64,000 bases of DNA from Pyrinomonadaceae bacterium (GTDB lineage: Bacteria; Acidobacteriota; Blastocatellia; Pyrinomonadales; Pyrinomonadaceae), in NCBI GenBank assembly GCA_019694355.1, contig JAIBCB010000002.1:1-64000 (forward strand), given 5' to 3'. The notes under the pieces were generated by a model. That model did not search any database and was not told the DNA's origin. It saw only the letters and a program-made list of their open reading frames with translations. Below are positions 1-9,260 of this stretch, piece by piece. Position 1 is the stretch's first letter; each line of letters begins with the position of its first letter. The translations under genes were made by a program, and so were the position numbers.

Positions 1-4
1 CCTT

Positions 5-31
5 GGCCCGTTCGCCTTGTGCGAACGGGCC
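5..31 (+). terminator. Intrinsic terminator of a gene left of the window
   Basis: A perfect 11-bp stem (5-15 with 21-31) closes a 5-nt loop and is followed by a T-rich stretch, ATTTTCATTTCTT. This is the form of a rho-independent terminator for a plus-strand gene that ends before the window. It separates that gene from the ABC transporter at 127. Confidence 0.8.
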
Positions 32-126
32 ATTTTCATTTCTTCTCAACGGGAAGAGGGCACCGCTTGGCCGCCTTCGATATTCCTTTCGCGAAACGCT
101 AAAATAGAAAGCTCAAGCTTTCTACG

Positions 127-1983
127 ATGTCCGAAGAGGTTCGCAAATATCACGAAGAAGACGCCATCGGCAAGACCTATGACCTGAAGGTCGCAAAGCG
201 CCTTGCGCGTTATCTGCGGCCGTATTGGAAGGTGGCCGCCGCTGCTCTGCTCCTCACGTTCATAACGAACATTCTTGCATCGATCCAGCCGCTCTTTACG
301 AAGGTCGCCGTCGATAGCTATATCATTCCAAAGCACGTTGACGGGATCTGGCTCTTTTCTTTCGCGTTCTTCGGTGTCTTTTTTCTGAGGTTCATTTTCT
401 CGTATGTGCAGGAGATCCTGCTCAACACGGTCGGTCAGCGTGTGATGTTCGATCTGCGGACCGAACTCTTTACGAAGCTGCAGGATCAGGAACTCGCTTA
501 CTACGACCAGTATCCTGTCGGCCGAACGATGACCCGTTTGACGAGCGATGTCGATGCCCTCAACGAGCTTTTCACTTCCGGCGTCATTGACGTGCTCGGC
601 GATCTTGTCGTGATCTTCGCGATCATCGCAATGATGTTCTGGCTAAACTGGAAACTTGCGGTCGTCACGCTGATCACGGTGCCGCTGCTTTTTACGGCGA
701 CGAACTGGTTTCGGAAACGTGCCCGCCACGGTTTTGATCGAGTGCGCACGCGAAGTGCGAAGCTAAATGCGTTCTTGCAGGAATATGTTTCCGGCGCTCA
801 GACCGTTCAGCTTTTCAACGCTGAGAAGAAAGCCCAAAAGCGATTTGCTGAGATCAACGATGATTACCGAAATGCGAACATCGAAACGATCTACTATTAC
901 GCTGTCTTTTACCCGCTCGTCGATTTCATTGGTGCCGTCGGTGTGGCGATGATCATCTTTGCGTTCGGGTTCGAGTCACTTAACGGCTTCTTTAGCGTTT
1001 CGCAGGCTCTTTCGGTCGGTGTCCTCGCATCTTTTATTCAATATTCGCTCCAGCTGTTTCAACCGATCCGCGATCTTTCGGACAAGTTCAATGTCTTCCA
1101 GGCGGCGATCGTCGCGTCGCACAGGATCTTCATTTTGCTCGATCGCGAAGTTCTGATATCGACGCCCGAGAAGCCGAAGCTCGCGGGCAAGGCGAAAGGC
1201 AGCATTGAATTTGACGACGTTTGGTTCGCATATAAAGAAGAAGATTGGGTCCTGAAAGGCGTGTCGTTCTCGGTCGATATTGGCGAGAGCGTCGCACTGG
1301 TCGGACATACGGGTTCGGGCAAGACGACGATAACAAACCTCATAATGAGGTTTTACGATGTGCAGAAAGGCCGCATTCTTGTTGATGGCGTCGATGTCCG
1401 AGAATGGGATCTGGAAGCGCTGCGTTCAAACTTCGCGGTCGTCCTGCAGGATGTGTTCCTATTCAGCGGAACGGTCGCTCAGAATATCCGGCTCGGCAAC
1501 GACGATATCAGCGACGAAAAGGTTCGTTGGGCGGCAAAGGAAGTGCGGGCCGACGAGTTCATCAGCGAGCTTTCCGAAGGTTACGAGACCACTGTAAGAG
1601 AGCGAGGTGCGGGCCTTTCTGTCGGGCAGAAACAACTTGTGTCTTTTGCACGGGCACTAGCATTCGACCCGAAGATCCTGATCCTCGATGAGGCTACAAG
1701 TTCGATCGACACCGAGACAGAACAGCTGATCCAGCGGGCGGTCGATCGCGTGATGGACGAGCGAACTTCATTGGTTGTCGCACATCGGCTCTCGACGATA
1801 CAGAAATGCGACCGCATTATCGTTCTGCATCACGGCGAACTCCGCGAGATCGGTACGCATAACGAACTCCTTGCCCTTCGCGGGCTCTATTGGAGGCTCT
1901 ATCAACTCCAGTACTCGGACGAGAAGCTGCACATCTCTGCCCCGGGAACTTCGCCGAACGACCTCGCCGGCGACTCTGTATAG
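127..1983 (+). CDS. ABC exporter, fused membrane and ATPase domains (MsbA/LmrA-like)
   Basis: A 618-residue half-transporter expected to act as a homodimer in the inner membrane, exporting lipid, peptide or drug; the substrate cannot be told. The first ~330 residues carry about six hydrophobic helices of the ABC exporter membrane domain. The ATPase domain follows, with Walker A GHTGSGKT at about 393-400, the signature LSVGQKQ at about 497-503, Walker [13 protein letters not shown] just after it, and a switch histidine in VVAHRLS. The length is normal for the family. It is preceded by a terminator and stands alone, so it is probably transcribed by itself. The ATG at 127 is the first start of the frame; no strong ribosome site is visible. 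Confidence 0.95.
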   Translation: MSEEVRKYHEEDAIGKTYDLKVAKRLARYLRPYWKVAAAALLLTFITNILASIQPLFTKVAVDSYIIPKHVDGIWLFSFAFFGVFFLRFIFSYVQEILLNTVGQRVMFDLRTELFTKLQDQELAYYDQYPVGRTMTRLTSDVDALNELFTSGVIDVLGDLVVIFAIIAMMFWLNWKLAVVTLITVPLLFTATNWFRKRARHGFDRVRTRSAKLNAFLQEYVSGAQTVQLFNAEKKAQKRFAEINDDYRNANIETIYYYAVFYPLVDFIGAVGVAMIIFAFGFESLNGFFSVSQALSVGVLASFIQYSLQLFQPIRDLSDKFNVFQAAIVASHRIFILLDREVLISTPEKPKLAGKAKGSIEFDDVWFAYKEEDWVLKGVSFSVDIGESVALVGHTGSGKTTITNLIMRFYDVQKGRILVDGVDVREWDLEALRSNFAVVLQDVFLFSGTVAQNIRLGNDDISDEKVRWAAKEVRADEFISELSEGYETTVRERGAGLSVGQKQLVSFARALAFDPKILILDEATSSIDTETEQLIQRAVDRVMDERTSLVVAHRLSTIQKCDRIIVLHHGELREIGTHNELLALRGLYWRLYQLQYSDEKLHISAPGTSPNDLAGDSV

Positions 1984-2000
1984 ATCGACTCGAGAAGAGC

Positions 2001-2048
2001 CTCAAACCCATCGAACCATTACCATTTTTAGGGGTTTGAGATTATAAT
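2001..2048 (+). promoter_or_regulatory. Promoter of the sigma-factor gene overlapped by an inverted repeat
   Basis: A perfect -10 box, TATAAT (2043-2048), has a TTACCA (2019-2024) 18 bp upstream. A perfect 9-bp inverted repeat, CTCAAACCC (2001-2009) and GGGTTTGAG (2032-2040), brackets the -35 and ends just before the -10. It could be an operator, or a weak terminator hairpin for the ABC gene, although the 22-nt loop and the missing T-run argue against a terminator. Confidence 0.5.
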
Positions 2049-2077
2049 CATCAAGTTCCTTTGTGCCAATTCCAAGC

Positions 2078-3067
2078 ATGGACGCTGCCGCCAAAGCCTT
2101 CACAGAATCCTTGATAGCCGAGATGTATGCTCGCTGCCACGAGAGTGCGCCGAATTACGGCGTGTCGGCCGATGCGTTCTCATCTTCGATCTTCAAAACG
2201 ATCGAGAAACGTCTCGAGAGTGTGAGCGAACAGCCTTTGACAGAGTCGGAGATCCGCGAGTTTCTCGAAAATCTTCAGGCGGACGATCTCTTCCTTGCGC
2301 TCGGCTGCGCCGCAGGGAATGAAAGGGCTTGGTGGGAATTCGATCAAACGCATCGCTCGTATATGGAGAGGTTCGCACGCCACCTTGCAAGAGGCGACGC
2401 CGACCCGGACGAAGTTATCGGCAATGTCTATATCGAACTTTACGGAACGCGTGTGGTGGACGGTGAACGCTACTCGAAGTTCAGCACATACTCTGGCCGC
2501 GGGAGCCTTCGCGGATGGCTGCGAACGATAATTTGGCATTCGGTTGTCGATCAGCATCGCGCCGGACATTCGGAGGTCTCGCTCGACGAGATGACCGAAA
2601 CGATCGGCGAAGGAGCAGCACATGCCGCATTCGCGATCCCGACGCCCGACGGCGACAGCCAGATGATCGAGCAGGTCGCCCGGGAGAACTATCGGGCGGC
2701 GACGGTCGCGGCACTGTCCGAAGCCTTCTCGGCTCTCGAACCGCACGAAAAACTGCTGATAGCTCTTTATCACGTGGACAATTTGAAGCTGCGTGAGATC
2801 TCGCGTCTGGTCGAGGATGAAGCATCTCCGCTTCGCGGCTGGATCAAACGAAAGTCCTCGGCAAGGGAGAAAGATCCGACGGCCCGCATACATGAATCGA
2901 CCGTAATGCGCTGGCTCGAAAAGAGTTACGAGCGTATTCTCGATGTTTTCAAAAAAGACCTGACCGTTCGCCAGGGCCTCAATGCCGACGAGTTGGAGAT
3001 ATGCATCGGACTCGCCTCGGCCGATCTTGCGGGGCCCGACCTCTATCGGGACCTTGCCGCAGGCTGA
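2078..3067 (+). CDS. ECF-like sigma-70 family RNA polymerase sigma factor
   Basis: A sigma-70 family protein of about 329 residues, longer than a classical ECF factor. The middle resembles region 2 (ending in a GSLRGWLRTIIWHSVVDQHR-type segment that melts and binds the -10). The C-terminal part, around FSALEPHEKLLIALYHVDNLKLREISRLV, resembles region 4 but is interrupted by a lysine/arginine-rich insert before the second recognition helix (HESTVMRWLEKSYERI). About 75 residues precede region 2. A GTG at 2063 is an alternative start; the ATG at 2078 leaves a more usual leader after the TATAAT at 2043. The next gene encodes a zinc anti-sigma-like protein, so the two probably form a signal-controlled pair. 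Confidence 0.8.
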   Translation: MDAAAKAFTESLIAEMYARCHESAPNYGVSADAFSSSIFKTIEKRLESVSEQPLTESEIREFLENLQADDLFLALGCAAGNERAWWEFDQTHRSYMERFARHLARGDADPDEVIGNVYIELYGTRVVDGERYSKFSTYSGRGSLRGWLRTIIWHSVVDQHRAGHSEVSLDEMTETIGEGAAHAAFAIPTPDGDSQMIEQVARENYRAATVAALSEAFSALEPHEKLLIALYHVDNLKLREISRLVEDEASPLRGWIKRKSSAREKDPTARIHESTVMRWLEKSYERILDVFKKDLTVRQGLNADELEICIGLASADLAGPDLYRDLAAG

Positions 3068-3152
3068 AAAGGCGAAATATTTTACGCAAAAGTTATCGAG
3101 TCGCTGCGTCTATTACTCGGAGGCCTTTGGCTCACCCCCAAAGCGGGAAAAT

Positions 3153-3590
3153 ATGCAATACATCGACAACATCGACACCCGTTTCCAAGACCTTTTTGCA
3201 GGATTTCTTCGCGATCGGACAAATGCCTTGGCGGTGTCTGCGGCCGATTCGCATCTTGATGAGGACACGATCGCGGCCTTTGTGGACGGCGGCTTGACGC
3301 TCCGCGAAATGGATCCGATAGTAGCTCATTTAGCAGATTGCGGACATTGCCGCACATCGACCGCCGCCCTTCTTCGTCTTGAGGCCGAGTTTGCCGACCT
3401 GGCGACGCCTGTCCGTGAAACACCGGTCGAGTCGGCCGGAATCGCAGAGGCACTTGGCAGCTGGTTCGCCAAGCTCTTTGGAACGAGCGCAGACGGAGTT
3501 TTTGCCCATGGAGAAAAGTCTGATAAAGACGCTGAAAATGACACGAAGGCCGTTAAAGACGGTCAAGATCAGAACGACGACGATAACTAG
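3153..3590 (+). CDS. Zinc-binding anti-sigma-factor-like protein
   Basis: A 145-residue soluble protein with a histidine-cysteine cluster typical of zinc anti-sigma domains: His59-x3-Cys63-x2-Cys66 in the segment AHLADCGHC. It is preceded by the family-like phrase DEDTIAAFVDGGLTLREM. The tail from about residue 115 is acidic and lysine-rich, with no membrane helix, so it would act in the cytoplasm. It lies 85 bp downstream of the sigma gene and ends before a strong terminator, which fits a two-gene operon in which this protein restrains the sigma factor. The frame is open upstream to 2982, but that part overlaps the sigma gene; the ATG at 3153 is preferred. Confidence 0.65.
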   Translation: MQYIDNIDTRFQDLFAGFLRDRTNALAVSAADSHLDEDTIAAFVDGGLTLREMDPIVAHLADCGHCRTSTAALLRLEAEFADLATPVRETPVESAGIAEALGSWFAKLFGTSADGVFAHGEKSDKDAENDTKAVKDGQDQNDDDN

Positions 3591-3637
3591 GCGACAGATT
3601 TTGCGGGTCTTTTTTCTGATGAAATCGGCCTGATTTG

Positions 3638-3668
3638 GGAGCGGGGCTCAGTACCCGCTCCTTTTTTT
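3638..3668 (+). terminator. Intrinsic terminator of the sigma/anti-sigma operon
   Basis: An 8-bp perfect stem GGAGCGGG (3638-3645) / CCCGCTCC (3654-3661) with an 8-nt loop is followed directly by seven T residues (3662-3668). This is a canonical rho-independent terminator on the plus strand. Confidence 0.9.
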
Positions 3669-3802
3669 GTTTAAACTGGCGAAAATATACGTGTTCGCGT
3701 GAATTTTATTCCGTGCCCTAGCAACCTTTGGCAACCTTCAAAAATCTAACAATAATCTAGTTTTTAGGCCCTCTGAGGTTTATACTCAATTTAAGGGAAA
3801 AA

Positions 3803-4447
3803 ATGTTAGATAACGATCGACGGGCCGATGAAGTGTCCGAATGCCCGTGGCAAAAGCAGCGGCTTACAGTAGAAAGGGTCGCTGATGCGGATCTTCCGAC
3901 AAAGTACGGAAAGTTCAAGATCGCGGGTTATCGTTCACTCACCAGTGACGAAGAATTTGTCGTAATTTACATGGGCGAGATGAGGGCGGATGTGCCGACC
4001 CTCGTTCGGATACACTCGCAGTGTCTCACGGGTGACGTGTTCGGGTCACTTAAATGTGATTGCGGTCCGCAACTTCATGAAGCGATGGAACGTATTCATA
4101 CCGCCGGCAACGGCGCGATCGTTTACCAGCAACAAGAAGGACGCGGCATCGGCATTCTGAACAAGATCCGAGCGTACTCGCTCCAGGATCATGGTGCCGA
4201 CACGGTCGAAGCGAATGAGCAATTGGGCTTTGCCGTGGACCTGAGGAATTACCGGCAGTGTGCCGAGATCCTTTTTGATATGGGACTTTGCAAGGTTCGC
4301 GTAATGTCGAACAATCCTGAGAAGCTAAAAGCTCTCGAAGAAGCCGGACTTCGCGTCGTCGAGCGGGTTCCGATCAAAGTGCATACGGAGCAACCTGCTG
4401 CACATTATATTCAGACGAAAAAGGAAAAAATGGGTCATTTGCTCTGA
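3803..4447 (+). CDS. ribA: GTP cyclohydrolase II
   Basis: RibA opens GTP to 2,5-diamino-6-ribosylamino-pyrimidinone phosphate, formate and pyrophosphate, the first step of riboflavin synthesis. The 214-residue length fits the stand-alone enzyme. The zinc ligands are visible as Cys74-x10-Cys85-x-Cys87 in [17 protein letters not shown], and [18 protein letters not shown] carries the catalytic and GTP-contact segment. There is no RibB domain and no other rib gene nearby. A good ribosome site, AAGGG, lies 5 nt before the ATG. The TATACT at 3781 may be its -10, but no convincing -35 is seen and no FMN-riboswitch structure was recognised. Confidence 0.95.
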   Translation: MLDNDRRADEVSECPWQKQRLTVERVADADLPTKYGKFKIAGYRSLTSDEEFVVIYMGEMRADVPTLVRIHSQCLTGDVFGSLKCDCGPQLHEAMERIHTAGNGAIVYQQQEGRGIGILNKIRAYSLQDHGADTVEANEQLGFAVDLRNYRQCAEILFDMGLCKVRVMSNNPEKLKALEEAGLRVVERVPIKVHTEQPAAHYIQTKKEKMGHLL

Positions 4448-4501
4448 AGGGTTAGATGGCTCGTTAACAGACTCATACCGTAATCATCTCGGAGGATAAC
4501 A

Positions 4502-5527
4502 ATGCGTAACGCTGCATTTCGGGCGCTCTTTTCAACGATCGCTCTAATTATACTTACAGGAGCCGCTGCAAGCGTTTATGCGAGCACGATCTCCGGTACT
4601 ATCTACGATTCAAAGAGGAACGGCCTGCCGTATGTTGCGGTCGAACTGCAGAATAGCAACTATGTCATGATGCAGCACGCGACAACAGACGGTGTCGGCC
4701 GCTATACATTCGACGGTCTGGCCGATGGCACATACTATGTCAAGGTAATGCCTTTTCGCTACGACATGGATGAACAGACGCAGGAGGTCATTATCTCGAC
4801 CATCTCGGCCGTTACTGGTTCGGGCGGGAGTGCGTACATGATCCAGGATTTCTACCTTACGCCGCGCAAAGGCACCATTGCGGCCGCACAGGCCGAAGTG
4901 GTTGTTGCCCAGGAAGTTCCAAAGGCGGCCAAGGAAAAGTACGAAGAAGCAGCAAAGCTCCTTAAGAAAGGAAAGACCGATGAGGCGGTCCCGCTGCTCG
5001 AAGGTGCGATCAAGGATTTCCCGGCATACTTCTATGCCAACGACGCCCTAGGGCAGATCTATTTTCATAAGAATGACTTCGAACATGCCGCCCCTAGACT
5101 TTTGACCGCTTCCCAGACGTACGATAAGAGTCCGATGACGCTCTATATGCTCGGCGTTTCGCTCGGCCATCTCAACTACCTTCCTGCGTCGCTCATAGCG
5201 TTGAACAGTGCCGCTAATCTCGCTCCTGAATCCTCGATGGTCCACTTGGCCCTGGGCAAGACATACTTGAGCACGAAAGATTACAAGGCTGCTGAAACAA
5301 GCCTGCTCAATGCGAAAAAATTTGCAAAGACGCCGAGCGCTGAGGTCTATCAACTACTCGCCCGTGTATACAAAGCCACCAAGCAGTACTCTAAGGCGGC
5401 CGCAAGTCTTGAATCGATGCTGAAGAATGGAAATTACTCCGATGACGCGAAATCGTCGCTCAAAAAGGAGATCCAAGAATACAAGGCAAAGGCGGTTGCC
5501 AATAACGAGAAACCGAACAACGACTAG
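4502..5527 (+). CDS. Secreted protein with carboxypeptidase-like regulatory domain and TPR repeats
   Basis: A 341-residue exported protein. A signal peptide (about residues 1-27, ending VYAS) leads into a beta-sandwich of the carboxypeptidase-regulatory-like type (ISGTIYDSKRNGLPYVAVEL, later GRYTFDGLADGTYYVKV). From about residue 145 onward there are tetratricopeptide-like helix pairs (AKEKYEEAAKLLKKGKTDEA, YANDALGQIYFHKNDFEHA and later copies). The combination suggests periplasmic or outer-surface protein binding; the partner is unknown. GGAGG at 4491-4495 is a strong ribosome site. A terminator follows, so the gene is monocistronic. Confidence 0.75.
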   Translation: MRNAAFRALFSTIALIILTGAAASVYASTISGTIYDSKRNGLPYVAVELQNSNYVMMQHATTDGVGRYTFDGLADGTYYVKVMPFRYDMDEQTQEVIISTISAVTGSGGSAYMIQDFYLTPRKGTIAAAQAEVVVAQEVPKAAKEKYEEAAKLLKKGKTDEAVPLLEGAIKDFPAYFYANDALGQIYFHKNDFEHAAPRLLTASQTYDKSPMTLYMLGVSLGHLNYLPASLIALNSAANLAPESSMVHLALGKTYLSTKDYKAAETSLLNAKKFAKTPSAEVYQLLARVYKATKQYSKAAASLESMLKNGNYSDDAKSSLKKEIQEYKAKAVANNEKPNND

Positions 5528-5555
5528 TTTCTTTCTGATCACCTGTTTATAGGAT

Positions 5556-5590
5556 GGCGAGTTTCCAGGGAAAGGGAACTCGCCTTTTTT
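5556..5590 (+). terminator. Intrinsic terminator after the TPR protein gene
   Basis: Stem GGCGAGTTTCC (5556-5566) pairs with GGGAACTCGCC (5574-5584), 11 bp with one T-G pair, around a 7-nt loop. It is followed by a TTTTTT run (5585-5590). Confidence 0.9.
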
Positions 5591-5669
5591 CTTTCGAATA
5601 TCGGCAGTCCTTCAGCGGGACGTTCCGGATAGGATTGCAAAACGGCTTTCAGCTTGTTTACACTTCCAC

Positions 5670-6656
5670 ATGAGTGCGATGAGAAAGATTTTTGATGGGG
5701 CAGGCGAGCGCAACGAATGGCAGCGGCTCGAAGATCTTCTTGAAATGATGAAGATCTCCGGCCTTCGCGGTCTCTCGAGGATCGAGGTGCGCGAGTTCGG
5801 CGAGCTTTATAGGCGGGCCGCCGCAAACCTTGCGATCGCACGTGCTGAAACACGCGATCCGTCGCTTATCGGCTATCTGAATGGGCTCGTGATCCGGGCA
5901 CACGGCCATATCTACAGGGCTGAGAGCCAAGGCGTCGGACTAATTCGCGGCTTTTTTGGTCGCGAGCTGCCCGCAACCTTTCGTCGAAATTGGAAGTTTC
6001 TCGCCTTTGCATTTGCGATATTTGGCGGTTCCGCAATCTTTGGATTTATTACGACCTGGATCGATATCGATTTTACGCATTTTGTCGGGCTGTCCGGCAT
6101 ACCAGATCTTATCCGCAGCGGCGATCGCTGGTGGCTTAGCCTTAACGAAGCGAACCAGATCGGTGCGACGCAGATCATGGCGAACAACATTCTCGTAATG
6201 ATACGCGCGTTCGCGTTGGGGGCGTTCTTTGCCGTCGGCGCGGTCTATGTTCTCGCGTTCGAAGGCGCGAGGCTCGGCAGCGTCTTCGGGGCCGGTTATC
6301 AGATCGATCCTGTTTTTGCGAACGATCTTGCCTCGTTCGTTGTTGGGCACGGCGTGATCGAATTGTCCTGCATTTTCTTTTGTGCCGGTGCGGGAATGAT
6401 GATCGGTTACTCGATGATCGCTCCGGGCGACCTAACGCGTGCACAGGCCGCAAAAAAGAGCGGCATGGAAGCCGCTCGTATCGTAATAGGTTGTGCTTGC
6501 TTTCTCGTTGTTGCCGGTACGATCGAAGGCTTTCTTTCACCATCGGCCCTGCCGGCCCCAATTAAGGTCGCGACCGGAGTGTTGACCGGCATCGCACTCT
6601 ATTCTTACCTTTTCTTCGTCGGGCGGTCGCCGGAAGTTACCGACCCGAATCAGTGA
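5670..6656 (+). CDS. Stage II sporulation protein M-like membrane protein (SpoIIM/DUF95)
   Basis: A 328-residue integral membrane protein. A cytoplasmic helical start of about 110 residues (WQRLEDLLEMMKISGLRGLSRIEVREF, GELYRRAAANLAIAR) is followed by some five or six hydrophobic segments between residue 110 and 320. This is the layout of SpoIIM/DUF95 proteins in non-sporulating bacteria, where they commonly sit near DUF58/MoxR/RDD genes and have no proven role. A DUF58 gene lies 2.6 kb away on the other strand. The start at 5670 could also be the ATG at 5679. The 3' end overlaps the convergent META gene by 7 bp. Confidence 0.8.
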   Translation: MSAMRKIFDGAGERNEWQRLEDLLEMMKISGLRGLSRIEVREFGELYRRAAANLAIARAETRDPSLIGYLNGLVIRAHGHIYRAESQGVGLIRGFFGRELPATFRRNWKFLAFAFAIFGGSAIFGFITTWIDIDFTHFVGLSGIPDLIRSGDRWWLSLNEANQIGATQIMANNILVMIRAFALGAFFAVGAVYVLAFEGARLGSVFGAGYQIDPVFANDLASFVVGHGVIELSCIFFCAGAGMMIGYSMIAPGDLTRAQAAKKSGMEAARIVIGCACFLVVAGTIEGFLSPSALPAPIKVATGVLTGIALYSYLFFVGRSPEVTDPNQ

Positions 6657-7096
6657 GCGTGTTCCTTTTTCGCTTCCTCAACCACCGGTTCGAAAACAAG
6701 GTAAGTATGCCGCTTCGTGCTTGTGATCGTGAGCTTCTTATCCTTTAGCGAAAATGTGTCTGCGTTTTGAATGACATCGAGGAACTTCCGCTCAAACCCA
6801 TTCGTCAATTCATCGCAGAACATCATCGTCGAGATCGGTGCAGAGACCTTGAGCTTGCCGTCAACGATCGAAAAGTCGGCCCCATAAACGTTGCAGCCGG
6901 CCTTACCGCCGATACGGCCATCTGCCGAGACATTCAGCGTAACTTCCATCTTGTCAATGGGATACGCCATCTTGTCGCGGAACATATACTGTGTAAGTTT
7001 GAATTTGGCGACAGGCATTTGCTGTGCATATCCCACTGCGGCGCCTGCGGTCAAAAATAGTCCAAATATAGTTAACACTAAAAGATGTTTTTTCAT
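6650..7096 (-). CDS. Secreted META-domain protein (HslJ-like)
   Basis: A 148-residue protein with a clear signal peptide (MKKHLLVLTIFGLFLTAGAAVGYAQ). The body matches the META/HslJ pattern: GGKAGCNVYGADFSI followed by ISTMMFCDEL, with the two cysteines (GCN and FCDE) that family members share. META proteins are envelope proteins tied to stress or motility phenotypes in other bacteria; the function here is not known. The frame is open to 7141, but the ATG at 7096 gives the proper signal peptide. It overlaps the convergent spoIIM-like gene tail to tail, without room for a separate terminator. Confidence 0.75.
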   Translation of the reverse strand: MKKHLLVLTIFGLFLTAGAAVGYAQQMPVAKFKLTQYMFRDKMAYPIDKMEVTLNVSADGRIGGKAGCNVYGADFSIVDGKLKVSAPISTMMFCDELTNGFERKFLDVIQNADTFSLKDKKLTITSTKRHTYLVFEPVVEEAKKEHAH

Positions 7097-7179
7097 AGTA
7101 GATCCCCATTCAATGGCGGCATGTATCGTTTTGCCCGCCAAGCTATAGAACGACTATTAACACAAAGCTTGCAGCTTGG

Positions 7180-7929
7180 CTAGAGGCCGCGCACCTGCTG
7201 GGGCCCTTTCAGGTCAACGGCCCACGCTGCTTTCGCCGCTTGCCGCATCTCTTTTGTGCTGCCGGTCGTAAGAAAAATGTCCGGCTGATCGGCCAAAGTG
7301 CGCAAGAGATCGAGCCGGCTGACGACCGCATCCGCCGGGTCGATAAGCTGCGTCGTCGGGGAAACATATCGGGACAGAACGCCAGCGATCGCGGGATAGT
7401 GAGTGCACGCGAGCAGAATATGCGAGCACGTCGCAAGAGGTTTGAGGATACGTTGTGATTCAATGTGAAGAACGGGCGAATCGATCTCACCCTTTTCGAT
7501 CAGGCCCGAGAGCGGCTGTGCGATCCTTTGTTTTAGTGTTATTCCCTCGTCGGCAAGTCCACGCCGATAAACGCCTGAAACAACTGTTCGCCGCCCGCCG
7601 ATCAGCCCCAGGTCCCTCGGCTTTAGTTTTGCCGCCAACTCGATCGCGGGTTTGATAACACCCGAAACTTCAATGCCTTCGCAACGAAGTTCATCGACCA
7701 CCGTGCTTGCGGCGTTACAGGCGATGACGACCCGTGATACTTCACGCTGTTGAAGAAAACGCACAACGCGTTCAAGACGCTCAATGAGTTCGCGACGCGT
7801 CGTCTTGCCGTACGGCGTGAATCCGGTGTCGGAGAAGTATGTGACAGCGGTTTGCGGAAAGCTCGCTTTTAGCCGGCGATAAATGCCGATCCCGCCGATC
7901 CCCCAATCGATCATTCCGATGCGGCCCAT
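7180..7929 (-). CDS. murI: Glutamate racemase-like protein, divergent N-terminus
   Basis: Glutamate racemase makes D-glutamate for peptidoglycan using two cysteines as acid/base. Both are present: Cys71 in VVIACNAAS and Cys175 in LLACTHYP. The TPYGK segment and a YFSDT motif also fit. The 249-residue length is slightly short. The N-terminal DSG of typical enzymes reads DWG (Asp8-Trp9), and the usual ACNT/S reads ACNA, so substrate contacts may differ and another Asp/Glu/hydantoin racemase role is possible. It starts 3 bp after the methyltransferase gene at 7933, so the two are probably co-transcribed. No other cell-wall gene is adjacent. Confidence 0.75.
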   Translation of the reverse strand: MGRIGMIDWGIGGIGIYRRLKASFPQTAVTYFSDTGFTPYGKTTRRELIERLERVVRFLQQREVSRVVIACNAASTVVDELRCEGIEVSGVIKPAIELAAKLKPRDLGLIGGRRTVVSGVYRRGLADEGITLKQRIAQPLSGLIEKGEIDSPVLHIESQRILKPLATCSHILLACTHYPAIAGVLSRYVSPTTQLIDPADAVVSRLDLLRTLADQPDIFLTTGSTKEMRQAAKAAWAVDLKGPQQVRGL

Positions 7930-7932
7930 AAG

Positions 7933-9243
7933 TTAAGGATATGTGAGTTTTGCCTCGACACCGAGTTCGACCGGCCCGCTGTCAAAGGCAAGTATGCGCG
8001 AATTCCAACCGATATTCAGTATCTCCGCTTTTTGACCGGGAAAACGGCTTTCAAGATACCATTTCATCTCGTGTTCAGAACGGATCGGATTGTATTCGAC
8101 CATCGTCTGCCACGCAGGGTTGGCGACGAGCCGTTTCAAGGCGGCTTCGTATTTCGCGTTCGATCGGCGGCCGGCAAACTCCTTTGCCTTGTCGAGAAGG
8201 AGTTTTGGATACTCTTTGAAACCGACCGGAACCGTGACCATATCAACGATCAGAAACTTGCCGCCAGGCCTTGTCACCCGCTTGATCTCGGCGAGCAGCG
8301 GATCCCAATCGAGATAGCGAAACGACATCATTGAGATGACAATGTCGAATTCGGCGTCGGCAAAAGGAAGCACCGGGCCATCGATCTTTTGAAACTCAAG
8401 ATGAGCGTGTTCGGCATTTCGTTTTCTTGCCTGTTCGATCATAGGCCCTGATTCGTCAACGCCGACGCCTGAAGCGATCCGCGACGAAAGAGCATTCAGC
8501 AACGCACCATTTCCGCAGCCAATATCGAGAACGCGTACATCCGAATCCGGAATGTGCTCGCTCAGCCAAGCCCATTCATCACGCCGGACACGAATATCTT
8601 CAAAGACCGCATCATAAAGCTCCGCGACATGGTCATAACTCGGATCGCCGTCAGGCGGCTGCGGTTCAAAACGCTTGATCTTCTCGGCCGGCATCATCCC
8701 CAATCGCTTCTTTAACGCTGCGGCGTAACCGTGTGATTTTCTTCCTTTGCAGCCGATCGTATAGATCGGGGTATCGGTTCGCGTACCGGCGGAGATGAAC
8801 TTGTCCTTATTCTTCGAGAAGGTCGTGTACCAAAAGAAACCGTGGGCCGGCACGTTCTGCGTTCGCGCAAAGAACGGTGCGAACCAACGCGCCGAACGAC
8901 AGCAATAGAACGACGCGCTTCCATTCTCGGCGAACGGAATCTCCATCTGTTCCCATTCGTATGGTGAGAACTGCTCCGGAAACTTTACTGTGCCGAACAT
9001 CGGGCCATACATTCCGGAATGTCCGACGAAAATAAATTCTTTCAGCCTGCCGTTTTTCGTTTTGATGTCGGCGATCGCACCGAGAACATCGTGCTTCGAT
9101 TCGACCGCACGAGTGATCACTTCGCAGGCGGGATCTTCACGCCGCTTTTCGTCCGCTAGAGTTTCCGCGACCACAGGAAACTGAGAACCGCCGAGTCGGT
9201 ACTTTGTTGTGTAAATGATGAGAGTAAAGAGGTTATCTGACAT
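7933..9243 (-). CDS. SAM-dependent methyltransferase with an unusual N-terminal domain
   Basis: 436 residues in two parts. The C-terminal half (about 200-436) is a class I methyltransferase: motif I VLDIGCGNG at 238-246, an acidic strand end at GVGVDES, and the FDIVISMMSFRYLDW and GGKFLIVD strands. The N-terminal ~180 residues are not a methyltransferase. They show alternating strands and helices with an IFVGHSG segment (His75) and a SFYCCRS segment (Cys114-Cys115), the order of the His and Cys of caspase-like (clan CD) folds. That reading is an inference. The racemase gene follows after 3 bp. Substrate unknown. Confidence 0.7.
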   Translation of the reverse strand: MSDNLFTLIIYTTKYRLGGSQFPVVAETLADEKRREDPACEVITRAVESKHDVLGAIADIKTKNGRLKEFIFVGHSGMYGPMFGTVKFPEQFSPYEWEQMEIPFAENGSASFYCCRSARWFAPFFARTQNVPAHGFFWYTTFSKNKDKFISAGTRTDTPIYTIGCKGRKSHGYAAALKKRLGMMPAEKIKRFEPQPPDGDPSYDHVAELYDAVFEDIRVRRDEWAWLSEHIPDSDVRVLDIGCGNGALLNALSSRIASGVGVDESGPMIEQARKRNAEHAHLEFQKIDGPVLPFADAEFDIVISMMSFRYLDWDPLLAEIKRVTRPGGKFLIVDMVTVPVGFKEYPKLLLDKAKEFAGRRSNAKYEAALKRLVANPAWQTMVEYNPIRSEHEMKWYLESRFPGQKAEILNIGWNSRILAFDSGPVELGVEAKLTYP

Positions 9244-9260
9244 TTATGCTGCGGCCCCGG

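Noticed and set aside
7137-7180. A terminator for murI from the GCCAAGCT/AGCTTGGC pair
   Set aside because: The arms are 28 nt apart, the pair overlaps the murI stop, and no T-run follows on either strand.
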